DNA of 64,000 nt from Prauserella endophytica (GCF_005146945.1 NZ_SWMS01000011.1:124001-188000), one strand, 5' to 3'; shown: positions 9,649 through 18,693, counted from the stretch's first letter. Notes: generated by a model not told the origin, from the letters alone. Translations and numbers: made by a program.

Positions 9649-9701
9649 TTGACAGGCACCGGTGCGGCGGTGTTCGATCCACTCGCTATGACAACGTTGT
9701 C
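9649..9701 (+). promoter_or_regulatory. lacI-type promoter with palindrome over the start codon
   Basis: TTGACA (9649-9654) is followed after 18 bp by TTCGAT (9673-9678). Initiation would then fall close to the ATG at 9688, giving a leaderless or near-leaderless mRNA. GACAACGTTGTC (9690-9701), a perfect 12-bp palindrome of the kind LacI-family proteins bind, covers codons 1-5. This suggests autoregulation of the regulator gene and its coupled isomerase gene. Confidence 0.5.
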
Positions 9702-10719
9702 GTCAACCTCGGACAGCGCGCGCCGGGCCACCATGAACGACGTGGCCCGGCTGGCCGGTGTGAGCATCAAGACCGTGTCGCGGGTGGTCAACGACGAGCC
9801 CGCGGTGCACCCGGAGACGGCGGCCCGCGTGCTCGCCGCCATCGAGGAGCTGGGCTTCCGGCGCAACGCCGGTGCGCGCAACCTGCGCCGTGGCTCCACC
9901 ACGGGCACACTCGGGCTGATCGTCGAGGACGTGGGCAACCCGTTCTATTCGGAGCTGACCAGAGCCGTCGAGCGGGTGGCGACCGCGTTCGGCAGGCAGG
10001 TGCTCACGGGCTCGTCGGAGGAGAACCCCGACCGGGAACGCGAGCTGGCGCTGGAGTTCTGCGGACGCAGGGTCGACGGGCTGCTGATCGTGCCCGCCGG
10101 TGACCGGCACGCCTACCTCGGTCCGGAGCTGCGCTCCGGCACGCCCGTGGTGTTCATCGACCGCCCGCCGGGCGGGCTCGCCGCCGACACGGTGCTCGTG
10201 GACAACGCGGCGGGGGCCGCCGAGGCCGCCGCCCACCTGGCAGCGCACGGCCACCGCCGTATCGCGTTCGCGGGCGACAGCCCGGAGATCCACACCGCGC
10301 GCGAGCGGCTGCGGGGCTTCCACGAGGGGTGTGCCCGCGCGGGCATCGGCCCGACGGAGCGCGTCGTGGTGATGCGCGAGCCGGGTGAGGACAGCGTCGC
10401 GGAGACGGTGCGCAGGATGCTCGCCGGGCCGGACACGCCCACCGCGGTCGTCGCGGGCAACAACCGCGTCACCGTGGAGCTGCTGCGGGCGCTGGGCAGG
10501 CGCGAACGCCGTCCCGCGCTCGTCGGCTTCGACGACTTCGAGCTGGCCGACCTGCTCGACCCACCTGTCTCGGTGGTCGCGCACGACGTCGGCCTGCTCG
10601 GGAGGACGGCGGCCGAGCTGTTGTTCGCCCGCCTGCAAGGAGATCAGTCACCACCGAGAAAGGTCGTTCTGCCCGTGCGTCTCACCGCCCGCGGTTCCGG
10701 AGAGGTCGCTCCCGCATGA
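9688..10719 (+). CDS. LacI-family transcriptional regulator
   Basis: 343 aa. An N-terminal HTH (MNDVARLAGVSIKTVSRVVN, residues 16-35) is followed by the hinge helix and a periplasmic-binding-protein-like sugar domain (GLIVEDVGNPFYSEL onward). ATG 9688 has no Shine-Dalgarno sequence but sits where a promoter predicts leaderless transcription; ATG 9733, directly at the HTH, is the alternative. The stop overlaps the isomerase start by 4 bp (ATGA), so a hexose-phosphate-related effector is plausible. Confidence 0.9.
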   Translation: MTTLSSTSDSARRATMNDVARLAGVSIKTVSRVVNDEPAVHPETAARVLAAIEELGFRRNAGARNLRRGSTTGTLGLIVEDVGNPFYSELTRAVERVATAFGRQVLTGSSEENPDRERELALEFCGRRVDGLLIVPAGDRHAYLGPELRSGTPVVFIDRPPGGLAADTVLVDNAAGAAEAAAHLAAHGHRRIAFAGDSPEIHTARERLRGFHEGCARAGIGPTERVVVMREPGEDSVAETVRRMLAGPDTPTAVVAGNNRVTVELLRALGRRERRPALVGFDDFELADLLDPPVSVVAHDVGLLGRTAAELLFARLQGDQSPPRKVVLPVRLTARGSGEVAPA

Positions 10720-11747
10720 CCGGTACGCAAGCGTTCGAACCCATCCGGCTCCCGGCCAACCAGCCCGCGCAGTTCTACCGGGGCGGCGCCGCGATCGCCG
10801 CGCTGCGCGGCGCGGACTCGAGTCAGGACTTCGGCCCCGAGGACTGGGTCGCCTCCACCACCACGCTCTTCGGCAACGAGAGCGCGGGGCTCAGCAGGCT
10901 GCCGGACGGGCGGCTGCTGCGTGAGGCCGTGCAGGCCGACCCGCGGGGCTGGCTCGGCGCGGCCCACGTCGAGCGGTTCGGCGACTCGACGGCCCTGCTG
11001 GTGAAGCTGCTCGACGCGGGCCAGCGACTGCCCGTGCACTTCCACCCTTCGGACTCCTTCGCCCGCAAGCACTTCGACTCGCACTTCGGCAAGACCGAGG
11101 CGTGGATCGTGGCAGGCACGAGCGGGCCCGAGCCCACCGTGTACGCGGGGTTCGAGCGCTCGCAGGACCTGGCGACCATCGACCAGTGGGTGCGCGACCA
11201 GGACGCGCCCGCGATGCTCGGCGCGCTCAACCGCATCCGCGTTCGGCCCGGCGACACGGTCTACATTCCCGCGGGGCTTCCGCACGCGATCGGCGAGGGC
11301 GTCTTCGTGGTGGAGCTACAGCAGCCGACGGACTTCTCGCTGACCATCGAATGGCGCGACTTCCTCGCCTCCCCCGACAAGGGCCACCTCGGCATCGGCT
11401 TCGACACGGCGCTGCGGGCGCTCGACACGTCGGGCTGGGACGGGGACAGACTCGAGACGATCGTGCGGCACACCGGATCCGACACGTCGTCCACCGTGGA
11501 CCTGCTCGCCGAGGGCGCGCGCCCGTTCTTCCGCGCGGACACGCTGCGTCCCGGCGGCGCCGCGCTCGCGCTGGACCCGTCGTTCGCGGTGCTCGTGGTG
11601 CTCGACGGCGACGGAGCCCTGCGCAGCACGTCCGGCGCCGAGTACCCGGTCGGCAAGGGCGACACCCTCGTGGTGCCGCACGCGGCGGGCGAGCTGGAGC
11701 TGACCGGCCAGACGACCATGGTCCGCTGCCGCCCACCCGCCCCGTAG
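10716..11747 (+). CDS. Class I mannose-6-phosphate isomerase-like protein
   Basis: A 343-aa cupin protein. LPVHFHPSDSFARKHFDSHFGKTEAW carries the first metal-binding His/Glu set of type I phosphomannose isomerases, and GDTVYIPAGLPHAIGEGVFVVELQ the second, with a C-terminal cupin domain after it. The family interconverts mannose-6-phosphate and fructose-6-phosphate. Class members that travel with LacI regulators often serve sugar catabolism rather than GDP-mannose supply. It is translationally coupled to the LacI gene, with no transporter or kinase beside it, so the exact sugar is open. Confidence 0.8.
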   Translation: MTGTQAFEPIRLPANQPAQFYRGGAAIAALRGADSSQDFGPEDWVASTTTLFGNESAGLSRLPDGRLLREAVQADPRGWLGAAHVERFGDSTALLVKLLDAGQRLPVHFHPSDSFARKHFDSHFGKTEAWIVAGTSGPEPTVYAGFERSQDLATIDQWVRDQDAPAMLGALNRIRVRPGDTVYIPAGLPHAIGEGVFVVELQQPTDFSLTIEWRDFLASPDKGHLGIGFDTALRALDTSGWDGDRLETIVRHTGSDTSSTVDLLAEGARPFFRADTLRPGGAALALDPSFAVLVVLDGDGALRSTSGAEYPVGKGDTLVVPHAAGELELTGQTTMVRCRPPAP

Positions 11748-11784
11748 GGACCGCGGTCGACGGCGGTGGGTGGCCTGGCTGCCC

Positions 11785-11892
11785 GCAGTGAAGGCCACCT
11801 TCACTGCGTGGAATCAGCCACAGCGGCGCGGAGCGTCTCCGTTTGGGTGGTGGTGGGAGGCGGGTGGGCGCAGGCAAGGTGGCCTTCACTGC
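11785..11892. repeat. Short inverted-repeat element in two opposite copies
   Basis: Copy one is a palindrome: GCAGTGAAGG (11785-11794), CCA, CCTTCACTGC (11798-11807). Copy two, AAGGTGGCCTTCACTGC at 11876-11892, is the reverse complement of most of copy one. Both lie between convergent genes, so the palindrome probably works as a terminator. Copy number elsewhere cannot be judged from this window. Confidence 0.7.
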
Positions 11893-11899
11893 GGCCGGG

Positions 11900-12652
11900 T
11901 CAGTACGGGAGCTTGCCGTCCGCGAGGGCGGTGAGGGTGCCGTGCAGCCACGTGCGCGTGGCCTTCCAGAGGCCGCCGCCGAGCGAGATCCGGGCGACGC
12001 CGAGCCCGGCGAGGCCCGTGAGGTCCGGCCCGCCGGGCAGGTACGTCGCGTTGACGGCCGCCGGGCGCACCCCCTCGGTGAACGCCCGCAACACGTCGGG
12101 CGCGCGCACGTGGATCGGGTACACGCAGTCCGCGCCCGCCGCCAGGTAGCGGCGGGCGCGGTCGAGCGCGTCCGGCAGCACGGCCTGCTCGTCGGCGTCT
12201 TCCCCGGCGCCGAGGAAGACGTCGACGCGGGCGTTGAGCACGAGGTCCTCGCCCGCCGCCTCCCGGACCGCCGCCAGGCGGTCGGCCTGTTCGGCCGCGT
12301 CTCGCGGTTGACCGCGCGCGTGGTCGGTGTCCTCCAGGTTGCAGCCGACCGCGCCCGTGGCGAGCAGCCGCTCGGCGAGCTCCGAAGGCGCGAGGCCGTA
12401 GCCCGCCTCGGCATCGACCGTCACCGGCACGCTCACGGCACGGGCGATCCGGGTGGCCGCGGCGAGCATCTCGGCCGCAGGCGCCTGCTCGCCGTCGCGG
12501 TAGCCGAGCGTCCGCGCCACCGCCACCGAACTCGTGGCCACGACCGGGAACCCGGCCTCCTCCACCAGGCGCGCGCTGTCGGCGTCCCACACGTTGGGCA
12601 GCACCAGCGGGCTGCCCGGCACGTGCAGCTCCCGGAGCCGGCCTGCGGTCAC
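11900..12652 (-). CDS. Isocitrate lyase/PEP mutase superfamily protein
   Basis: A 250-aa TIM-barrel protein. LPNVWDADSARLVEEAGF, SVPVTVDAEAGYG and the cation-binding LEDTDHARGQ mark the PEP mutase/isocitrate lyase superfamily; the isocitrate-lyase cysteine loop (KKCGH) is absent. Members are carbon-carbon or carbon-phosphorus lyases and oxaloacetate-type hydrolases. A GTG start at 12652 overlaps the stop of the upstream AhpD-like gene (GTGA), so the two are co-translated. The substrate is unknown. Confidence 0.83.
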   Translation of the reverse strand: MTAGRLRELHVPGSPLVLPNVWDADSARLVEEAGFPVVATSSVAVARTLGYRDGEQAPAAEMLAAATRIARAVSVPVTVDAEAGYGLAPSELAERLLATGAVGCNLEDTDHARGQPRDAAEQADRLAAVREAAGEDLVLNARVDVFLGAGEDADEQAVLPDALDRARRYLAAGADCVYPIHVRAPDVLRAFTEGVRPAAVNATYLPGGPDLTGLAGLGVARISLGGGLWKATRTWLHGTLTALADGKLPY

Positions 12653-13113
12653 CGTGGATCCGGTGGCAGCGGCTTGCGGCTGGTGACGCCGAGGCGGTTG
12701 AAAGCGTTGATCACCGTGGCCGCCCACGCGACGGCCACGTACTGCTCCTCCGTGAACACCGCCTTGGCCTGCTCGTAGACGTCGTCGGGCACGTCCTGGT
12801 GCTGCGGGAGACGGGTCATGGCCTCGGTGAGCGCGAGCGCGGCCCGCTCCTGCTCGGTGTAGAGCTCGGTCTCCCACCACGTGCTGAGCAGGAAGAGCCG
12901 CCGCTCGGTCTCGCCCGCCTTGCGCGCGTCGCGCGAGTGCATGTCCACGCAGAACGCGCAGCCGTTGATCTGCGACGCCCTGATCTTCACCAGCTCGATG
13001 AGGCGCTGGTCGAGCCCGGCGTCGGCCGCGGCCTTCTCCACGGTGGTGTGCAGGGCGACCAGGGTCTTGTACGCCTCGGGCAGCGCGGGGCTGAGTTGGG
13101 TTCGCTTCGTCAC
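12649..13113 (-). CDS. Carboxymuconolactone decarboxylase/AhpD-family protein
   Basis: 154 aa, all-helical, with the redox motif CAFCVDMHSRDA of AhpD-like alkylhydroperoxidases: two Cys and the downstream His of the proton relay. Such proteins reduce peroxides or act in small detoxification roles. It is the first gene of a coupled pair with the PEP-mutase-like enzyme and diverges from the MocR regulator across a short operator-rich gap, so that regulator probably controls it. Confidence 0.88.
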   Translation of the reverse strand: MTKRTQLSPALPEAYKTLVALHTTVEKAAADAGLDQRLIELVKIRASQINGCAFCVDMHSRDARKAGETERRLFLLSTWWETELYTEQERAALALTEAMTRLPQHQDVPDDVYEQAKAVFTEEQYVAVAWAATVINAFNRLGVTSRKPLPPDPR

Positions 13114-13130
13114 TCCGCCAACGTAACCGG

Positions 13131-13180
13131 AACTGGCCCACGAGTATGGTCCAGTTTCATGACGGGATCATGGACCAGTT
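13131..13180. promoter_or_regulatory. Three-half-site operator for the MocR-type regulator
   Basis: AACTGGCCCA (13131-13140) and TGGTCCAGTT (13147-13156) form an inverted pair with one mismatch. TGGACCAGTT (13171-13180) repeats the second half-site directly, 24 bp on and inside the first codons of the regulator. Mixed inverted and direct half-sites between divergent genes are typical of MocR/PdxR-type control. Confidence 0.65.
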
Positions 13181-14538
13181 CGGCGCGGGACGTGCACCTC
13201 GACTGGGATCCGTCGACCGGGCGGCGCGGCCTCGCCGACGCGATCCGCAACGCCATCCGCACGGGCAGGCTCGCTCACGGCGACGCCCTGCCCTCCACGC
13301 GCGCGCTCGCGGGCGACCTCGGCGTCGCGCGCGGGACGGTCACCCGCGTCTACGCCGACCTCGCCGCCGAAGGCTACGTGCACACGAGCCAGGGCGCCCC
13401 GACCGTCGTGGTGGCCGACGGCGTCCAGCAGGCGTCGGCGCCGCGCGGGCGGCTCCGCTCCCCCGAGGCCCGCTGGAGCCTCATGCCCGGCAACCCGGAC
13501 CTGTCCGCCTTCCCCCGCGCGGCCTGGCTGTCGGCGACCCGGCGGGTGCTCCAGCACGCGCCCGCCTCCGCGTTCGGCTACGTCGACGAGCGCGGGGTCG
13601 CGCCGTTGCGCGAGGTGCTCGCGGGCTACCTCGCCCGCAGCCGTGGCGTGGTGGCCGACCCGGAACGGATCGTCGTCTGCGCGGGCTACGCGCACGCGAT
13701 CTCGCTGCTGGCGATCGCGTTGCGCGGACGGGGCGAGCTGGCATTCGAAGACCCGTCGCTGTGGGTCTTCCGCGACTACGCCCACGCGGCGGGCGCCCGG
13801 ATCACCGGGGTGCCCGTCGACGAGTCGGGGATCCGGGTGTCCGAACTGGACAGTCCGGCCGTGGTGGTGACGCCCGCGCACCAGTACCCGCTTGGCATGA
13901 CCCTCGCGCCGCGCAGGCGGGCCGAGCTGGCTCGCTGGGCGGGTGAGCAGGGCGGGTACGTGATCGAGGACGACTACGACGGCGAGTTCCGCTACGACCG
14001 CAAGCCCGTCGGCGCGTTGCAGGCGCTCGCGCCGGAGCGCGTGGCCTACGCGGGCACGGCGAGCAAGACGCTCGCGCCCGGGCTGCGGCTCGGCTGGCTC
14101 GTGCTGCCGCGCGCGCTCGTGGAACCGGTGCGTGCGGCGATGGCTACCCACGGCTGGCGCACCCCCGTGCTGGAGCAGCTCGTGCTCGCCGACCTGATCG
14201 GCTCCGGCGACTACGACCGGCACGTGCGCCGCTGCCGCGCCGCCTACCGAGCCCGCCGCGACCGGCTGCTCGCCACGCTGCCGGGCTACCTGACGCCGCA
14301 CGGCATCTCAGCGGGCGTGCAGCTGCTGCTCACGCTTCCAGAGGGAGGTCCTGGCGAGGCCGAGGTGCTGGCGTCCGCGAAGCGGCAATCCCTTGCGCTG
14401 CAGGGGCTCGGTCCACACTGGATCACGCCGGGCGACCATCCGCAGGGGCTCGTGCTCGGCTACGCCACCCCGGCCGAGCACGCGTTCTCGGCGACGCTGG
14501 AGGCGCTGGGCCGGACGCTGGCCGGCGTTTCGCCCTGA
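13159..14538 (+). CDS. MocR-type (GntR/aminotransferase fusion) regulator
   Basis: 459 aa. An N-terminal GntR winged helix (residues about 25-80; LPSTRALAGDLGVARGTVTRVYADL) is fused to a fold-type I aminotransferase domain. The PLP lysine is visible at residue 303 in AGTASKTLAPGLR, and the Asp binding the pyridine nitrogen lies in EDDYDGEFRY. Such regulators sense PLP or amino-acid adducts, as PdxR, GabR and TauR do. The divergent AhpD-like/PEP-mutase-like pair is the likely target; no PLP-synthesis gene adjoins, so PdxR identity is not claimed. Confidence 0.88.
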   Translation: MTGSWTSSARDVHLDWDPSTGRRGLADAIRNAIRTGRLAHGDALPSTRALAGDLGVARGTVTRVYADLAAEGYVHTSQGAPTVVVADGVQQASAPRGRLRSPEARWSLMPGNPDLSAFPRAAWLSATRRVLQHAPASAFGYVDERGVAPLREVLAGYLARSRGVVADPERIVVCAGYAHAISLLAIALRGRGELAFEDPSLWVFRDYAHAAGARITGVPVDESGIRVSELDSPAVVVTPAHQYPLGMTLAPRRRAELARWAGEQGGYVIEDDYDGEFRYDRKPVGALQALAPERVAYAGTASKTLAPGLRLGWLVLPRALVEPVRAAMATHGWRTPVLEQLVLADLIGSGDYDRHVRRCRAAYRARRDRLLATLPGYLTPHGISAGVQLLLTLPEGGPGEAEVLASAKRQSLALQGLGPHWITPGDHPQGLVLGYATPAEHAFSATLEALGRTLAGVSP

Positions 14539-14584
14539 GCGGATTCGCGTGCCCGCCCTGCGGCTGCCGAATACGTTGCGATGC

Positions 14585-15265
14585 ATGGACATCGTCGAGC
14601 TGACCGACCGGCTGCACCTGCTCCGCTTCGACGTCGGGCAGGCGTACCTGTGGCGCGACGCGGACGGGCTGACGCTCGTCGACGCGGGCCCGCGCGGGCA
14701 GGGCATGGAGATCCGGCGGGCGGTCGAGGACCTCGGCGGGCAGCTGCGCCGGATCGTGATCACGCACGCCCACGGCGACCACACCGGCTCGCTGGCCGAA
14801 GTCCGCGCGTGGAGCGACGCGACCGTGTCCGCGCACCGGCTCGACGCGCCGTACGTCCGCAGCGGGGAACCGGTTTCGCCGCCGGTGCTCGAGGACTGGG
14901 AGCGCCCGTTGTTCGAAGCCGTGAGCGGGCACCTGGCGGGCCCGCCGGCCGAGCTCGACGTGGAGGTGGACGACGGCGACGACCTGGGCTTCGGCGACGG
15001 CGCCGTGGCGCTCTGGGTTCCCGGCCACACAGAGGGCAGCATCGCCGTGCACCTGCCGGCGCACGGCGTGCTCTTCACCGGGGACACGGTCGCCGAGCAC
15101 GGCGGCGACGTGCTGCTCGGCGTGTTCAACCAGGATCGCGAGCGCACGGTCGCGGCGCTGAAGCGGCTGGCCGTCCTCGATCCGCGCGTGGTGTGCTTCG
15201 GCCACGGCGAGCCGCTCACCAGCGACGCCGGTGCGACGCTGCGGGCGGTCGCCGGGGGCTACTGA
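14585..15265 (+). CDS. MBL-fold metallo-hydrolase
   Basis: 226 aa with the metallo-beta-lactamase motif THAHGDHTG, then VPGHTEGSIAVHLP and LFTGDTV with the bridging Asp, and the last metal His in CFGHGEPL. A complete binuclear site is therefore present. The family includes glyoxalase II-like thioesterases and lactonases; the substrate is unknown. The start ATG 14585 follows the MocR stop by 46 bp. Its last 7 bp overlap the end of the convergent meaB gene. Confidence 0.85.
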   Translation: MDIVELTDRLHLLRFDVGQAYLWRDADGLTLVDAGPRGQGMEIRRAVEDLGGQLRRIVITHAHGDHTGSLAEVRAWSDATVSAHRLDAPYVRSGEPVSPPVLEDWERPLFEAVSGHLAGPPAELDVEVDDGDDLGFGDGAVALWVPGHTEGSIAVHLPAHGVLFTGDTVAEHGGDVLLGVFNQDRERTVAALKRLAVLDPRVVCFGHGEPLTSDAGATLRAVAGGY

Positions 15266-16236
15266 CCGCGCAGGTCGGCCACCAGGGCATCCGCTGCCGT
15301 GAACGGGTCGAGCTCGCGGGCCGCCACACGGCGCGCGAGCCCGGCGAGCCGGTCGCCGCCCCGCAGCTCGCCCAGCTCGGCGCGCAGCCGCCGCAGCGCG
15401 ATGGCCTCGACCTCGGCGCTCGCCCGCACGGTCCGCCTGCGCTCCAGCTCGCCGTGCGCGGCGAGCCAGTCGTGGTGGTCCCGCAGGGCTTGCAGCACGT
15501 CGGCGGCGCCCTTGCCCTCGGCCGCGACGGTGGGCACGATCGGCTGCCGCCACGCCGGGCCGGTGACGCCCCTGCGGCTCATGGCGATCAGCTGCCGCAG
15601 GTCGTGCACGGTCGCGTCGGCGCCGTCGCGGTCGGCCTTGTTGACCACGAAGACGTCGGCGATCTCCAGCACTCCGGCCTTGGCGGCCTGGATGCCGTCG
15701 CCCATGCCGGGGGCCAGCAGCACCACGGTGGTGTCCGCGAGCCGTACGACATCCACTTCGGACTGTCCAACGCCGACGGTCTCGATGAGCACCACATCGA
15801 AGCCCGCCGCGTCGAGCACCCGCACCGCCTGCGGTGTGGCCCAGGCGAGCCCGCCCAGGTGACCGCGGGTGGCCATGGAACGGATGAACACGCCGGGGTC
15901 GGTGGCGTGCTCGGTCATCCTGATGCGGTCACCGAGCAGCGCACCGCCGGAGAACGGCGACGACGGGTCGATCGCGAGTACACCGACCCGCTTGCCCTGC
16001 TCACGCAGCGCGCTGAGCAGCATCGACGTGGAGGTCGACTTGCCGACACCCGGCGGCCCGGTGAGTCCCACGACCCGCGCGTTGCCGGTGTGGGGCGTCA
16101 GCGCGGCCGCGATCTCCGGCAGCTGCGGGTGCGCGTCCTCGACGAGGGAGAGCAGCCGGGCGACGGCACGGGGCGAGCCGCCCCGCGCCTGCTCGACGAG
16201 CCCGGTGACGTCAGTAGGGCGCGCCCTAGGGGACAC
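15259..16236 (-). CDS. meaB: Methylmalonyl-CoA mutase-associated GTPase MeaB
   Basis: 325 aa, the usual MeaB/ArgK length. Walker A is GPPGVGKST (residues 60-68), followed by the family blocks [21 protein letters not shown] and ETVGVGQSE, and the base-specificity motif NKADRDGAD. MeaB protects B12-dependent methylmalonyl-CoA mutase and gates cofactor loading. The mutase genes are not in this window, but an epimerase gene is 1.3 kb away. A GTG start at 16236 overlaps the end of the thiolase gene by 11 bp, indicating translational coupling. Confidence 0.93.
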   Translation of the reverse strand: MSPRARPTDVTGLVEQARGGSPRAVARLLSLVEDAHPQLPEIAAALTPHTGNARVVGLTGPPGVGKSTSTSMLLSALREQGKRVGVLAIDPSSPFSGGALLGDRIRMTEHATDPGVFIRSMATRGHLGGLAWATPQAVRVLDAAGFDVVLIETVGVGQSEVDVVRLADTTVVLLAPGMGDGIQAAKAGVLEIADVFVVNKADRDGADATVHDLRQLIAMSRRGVTGPAWRQPIVPTVAAEGKGAADVLQALRDHHDWLAAHGELERRRTVRASAEVEAIALRRLRAELGELRGGDRLAGLARRVAARELDPFTAADALVADLRGQ

Positions 16237-17407
16237 TGATCAGCAGCGCGTCACCCTGACCGCCACCACCGCACAGCGCGGCCGCACCGAGCCCGCCACC
16301 GCGGCGGCGCAGCTCGTGCACGAGGTGCACGGCGAGCCGCGCGCCGGAGGCGCCGATCGGGTGGCCCAGCGCGATGGCGCCGCCGTTGACGTTCACGATG
16401 TCGGGGTCCACGCCGAGCTTCTCCGTGGAGACGAGCCCGACGGCGGCGAACGCCTCGTTGATCTCCACGAGGTCGAGCGCGCCCACGTCGAGCTTCGCCT
16501 TGGCGAGCGCGGCCTTGATCGCGTTCGACGGCTGCTCGTGCAGGCTCGCGTCCGGGCCGGAGACCACGCCGTGCGCGCCGATCTCGGCGAGCGGCGTGAG
16601 CCCCAGCTCCTCGGCCTTGGCTTTGCTCGCCACCACCACGGCGGCGGCGCCGTCGGAGATCTGCGAGGCCGAGCCGGCGGTGATCGTGCCGTCGGAGGCG
16701 AAGGCGGGCCGCAGCTTGGCGAGGCCGTCGGCGGTGGTGTCGCCGCGCACGCCCTCGTCGGCGCTGAAGACGATCGGGTCGCCCTTGCGCTGGGGGATCG
16801 AGACCTCGGCGATCTCGTCCGCGAAGGTCCCGTTCGCGATGGCCTTGGCGGCGAGCTGGTGCGAACGCGCCGCGAAGGCGTCCTGCTGCTCCCGGGTCAG
16901 GCCGTAGCGGGCGTTGTACTTCTCGGTGGAGCTGCCCATCGCGACCTGGTCGAACGCGCAGAACAGCCCGTCGTAGGCCATGTGGTCCACGAGCGTCGTG
17001 TCGCCGTACTTGAAGCCGGAGCGCGACTTGGGCAGCAGGTGCGGCGCCTGCGTCATGGACTCCTGCCCGCCGGCGACGACGAGGTCGAACTCACCGGCAC
17101 GGATGAGCTGGTCGGCCAGCGCGATGGCGTCGAGCCCGGAGAGGCACACCTTGTTGATGCTCAGCGCGGGCACGTTCATGGGGATGCCCGCGGCGACGGC
17201 GGCCTGCCGCGCCGGGATCTGGCCAGCGCCCGCGGTGAGGACCTGACCCATGATCGTGTACTGCACGGCCTCGGGGGCCACACCGGCGCGCTCCAGCGCG
17301 GCCTTGATGGCGATACCGCCGAGCTGTGCTCCGGAGAAGTCCTTCAACGAGCCGAGCAGCCGGCCGATCGGCGTACGGGCGGCACCCAGGATCACGGAAC
17401 CGGACAC
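16226..17407 (-). CDS. Acetyl-CoA C-acetyltransferase (thiolase)
   Basis: 393 aa, a complete type II thiolase. The nucleophilic Cys88 is in SINKVCLSG, and the C-terminal acid/base set is seen in [17 protein letters not shown] and LCGGGGQG. It condenses two acetyl-CoA or runs in reverse; in this setting it could feed acetoacetyl-CoA to an ethylmalonyl-CoA route through the crotonyl-CoA reductase 2 kb away. GTG 17407 is chosen because CAGGAGG lies 5 nt upstream. It is coupled to meaB. Confidence 0.93.
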   Translation of the reverse strand: MSGSVILGAARTPIGRLLGSLKDFSGAQLGGIAIKAALERAGVAPEAVQYTIMGQVLTAGAGQIPARQAAVAAGIPMNVPALSINKVCLSGLDAIALADQLIRAGEFDLVVAGGQESMTQAPHLLPKSRSGFKYGDTTLVDHMAYDGLFCAFDQVAMGSSTEKYNARYGLTREQQDAFAARSHQLAAKAIANGTFADEIAEVSIPQRKGDPIVFSADEGVRGDTTADGLAKLRPAFASDGTITAGSASQISDGAAAVVVASKAKAEELGLTPLAEIGAHGVVSGPDASLHEQPSNAIKAALAKAKLDVGALDLVEINEAFAAVGLVSTEKLGVDPDIVNVNGGAIALGHPIGASGARLAVHLVHELRRRGGGLGAAALCGGGGQGDALLISVP

Positions 17408-17565
17408 AACAGCCTCCTGAAATCTCGATCGACACGCTGCCTCGCTGCACGAGCCGCTTCGTCGACGATACCGGCACCGGCGCCTTCTGAATCGAACGCG
17501 AAGGGCCGCGCGGGGTGTGAACATCCGCACGTCCGGCGCCTGTGTCGTCCCCCTATTCTGCCTCC

Positions 17566-18009
17566 ATGCAGGAGGCACTGAAGCCGTTCATCACGACGAT
17601 CGACCACGTCGGCGTCGCCGTCCCCGACCTCGACGAGGCCATCGCGTTCTACGCGGAGAACTTCGGCCTCGAAGCCACGCACACCGAGGTCAACGAGGAG
17701 CAGGGCGTGCGGGAGGCGATGCTGCACGCGCCCGGCGACGAGCGCGGCCCCGCGGTACAGCTGCTCGCGCCCCTGCGGCCGGACTCCACGATCGGCAAGT
17801 TCCTCGACACCAGGGGCCCCGGCCTGCAGCAGCTGGCCTACCGGGTCACCGACATCGAGGCGGCCGCCGAGGCGCTGCGGGCGAAGGGGCTGCGCCTGCT
17901 CTACCCGGAGCCCAGGCGCGGCACGGCGGGCAGCAGGGTCAACTTCGTCCACCCGAAGGACGCCGGTGGTGTGCTGGTGGAGCTAGTCGAGCCCGCCGCC
18001 GGGCACTGA
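17566..18009 (+). CDS. mce: Methylmalonyl-CoA epimerase
   Basis: A 147-aa vicinal-oxygen-chelate protein. [10 protein letters not shown] carries the first metal His, AVQLLAPL the Gln and LVELVEPA the terminal Glu. At the usual third ligand (HH in many epimerases) the sequence is GLQQLAYRV. Overall it matches actinobacterial methylmalonyl-CoA epimerases ([29 protein letters not shown]). It interconverts the 2R and 2S methylmalonyl-CoA epimers. Its 3' end overlaps the convergent TetR gene by 27 bp. Confidence 0.88.
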   Translation: MQEALKPFITTIDHVGVAVPDLDEAIAFYAENFGLEATHTEVNEEQGVREAMLHAPGDERGPAVQLLAPLRPDSTIGKFLDTRGPGLQQLAYRVTDIEAAAEALRAKGLRLLYPEPRRGTAGSRVNFVHPKDAGGVLVELVEPAAGH

Positions 18010-18594
18010 GTCGTTCGCCCGCGAGGTGAGCGCGCCCGCGATGAACATCAACTCGCGCTCCATCTCGTCGGCGGAGCCCTCACCGGTGTGCCGGGCCATC
18101 GAGTGCCGGTAGCTCACCGCGAGCGCGAGCAGCGCCGAGGCGCTGTCGACGTCGGCGAGCGCGAGCGTGCCCGCGCCCGCCGCCGCGAGGATCACCGTGC
18201 GCACCTGCTTGACCAGCACCTCGTACCGGGTCTGCAGCGCGTCGCGCACGGCCCGGTGCGTGTCGGCCTCCCGCCAGAGCAGGTGCGACAGCACCCGCGA
18301 CGCGGACAGCCTGCGGTCGAGCTCGGCGACGAGCCTGCGCAGGCTCTCGGCGATGTCTCCGGGCACCACCACGTGCGCGGGCTCGATGTGCTCGTCGGGC
18401 AGCCGCTCGACCAGCGCGGTCAGCAGGTCGCGCTTGCGGCGGAAGTAGTAGTGCACGAGCCCCTTGGGCACCCCGGCCACCTCGGCGATCCGCGACGTCG
18501 GGGTCGCGTCGAAGCCGGTCTCGGCGAACAGGTGCTCCGCGGCGAGGAGGATGCGCTCCCTGGCCGATGGATCATCGGCCTGCTGGCGAGCCAT
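17983..18594 (-). CDS. TetR/AcrR-family transcriptional regulator
   Basis: 203 aa. The N-terminal HTH (ILLAAEHLFAETGFDATPTSRIAEVAGVPKGLVHYYFRRK, roughly residues 14-52) is typical of TetR. The C-terminal ligand domain is helical and not diagnostic. ATG 18594 begins the recognised domain. It sits between the methylmalonyl-CoA epimerase and crotonyl-CoA reductase genes, making an acyl-CoA effector attractive but unproven; a palindrome upstream of the reductase gene is a candidate target. Confidence 0.87.
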   Translation of the reverse strand: MARQQADDPSARERILLAAEHLFAETGFDATPTSRIAEVAGVPKGLVHYYFRRKRDLLTALVERLPDEHIEPAHVVVPGDIAESLRRLVAELDRRLSASRVLSHLLWREADTHRAVRDALQTRYEVLVKQVRTVILAAAGAGTLALADVDSASALLALAVSYRHSMARHTGEGSADEMERELMFIAGALTSRANDSVPGGGLD

Positions 18595-18654
18595 CTCTCC
18601 CCCTTTCGACGCCTCACCGCCCGCGGTCACGATAGCGCGCCGCGCACGGCCGCG

Positions 18655-18693
18655 GGACCCGCGACGACGCCGTACCGGCGTGGTCGCGGGTCC
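18655..18693 (-). terminator. Strong hairpin terminator after the SPW-repeat gene
   Basis: GGACCCGCGAC (18655-18665) pairs with GTCGCGGGTCC (18683-18693). Inside it, ACGCCG (18667-18672) pairs with CGGCGT (18676-18681) around a 3-nt loop. This is a 17-bp stem with one internal mismatch. It lies downstream of the SPW-repeat stop and upstream of tetR. Confidence 0.7.
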
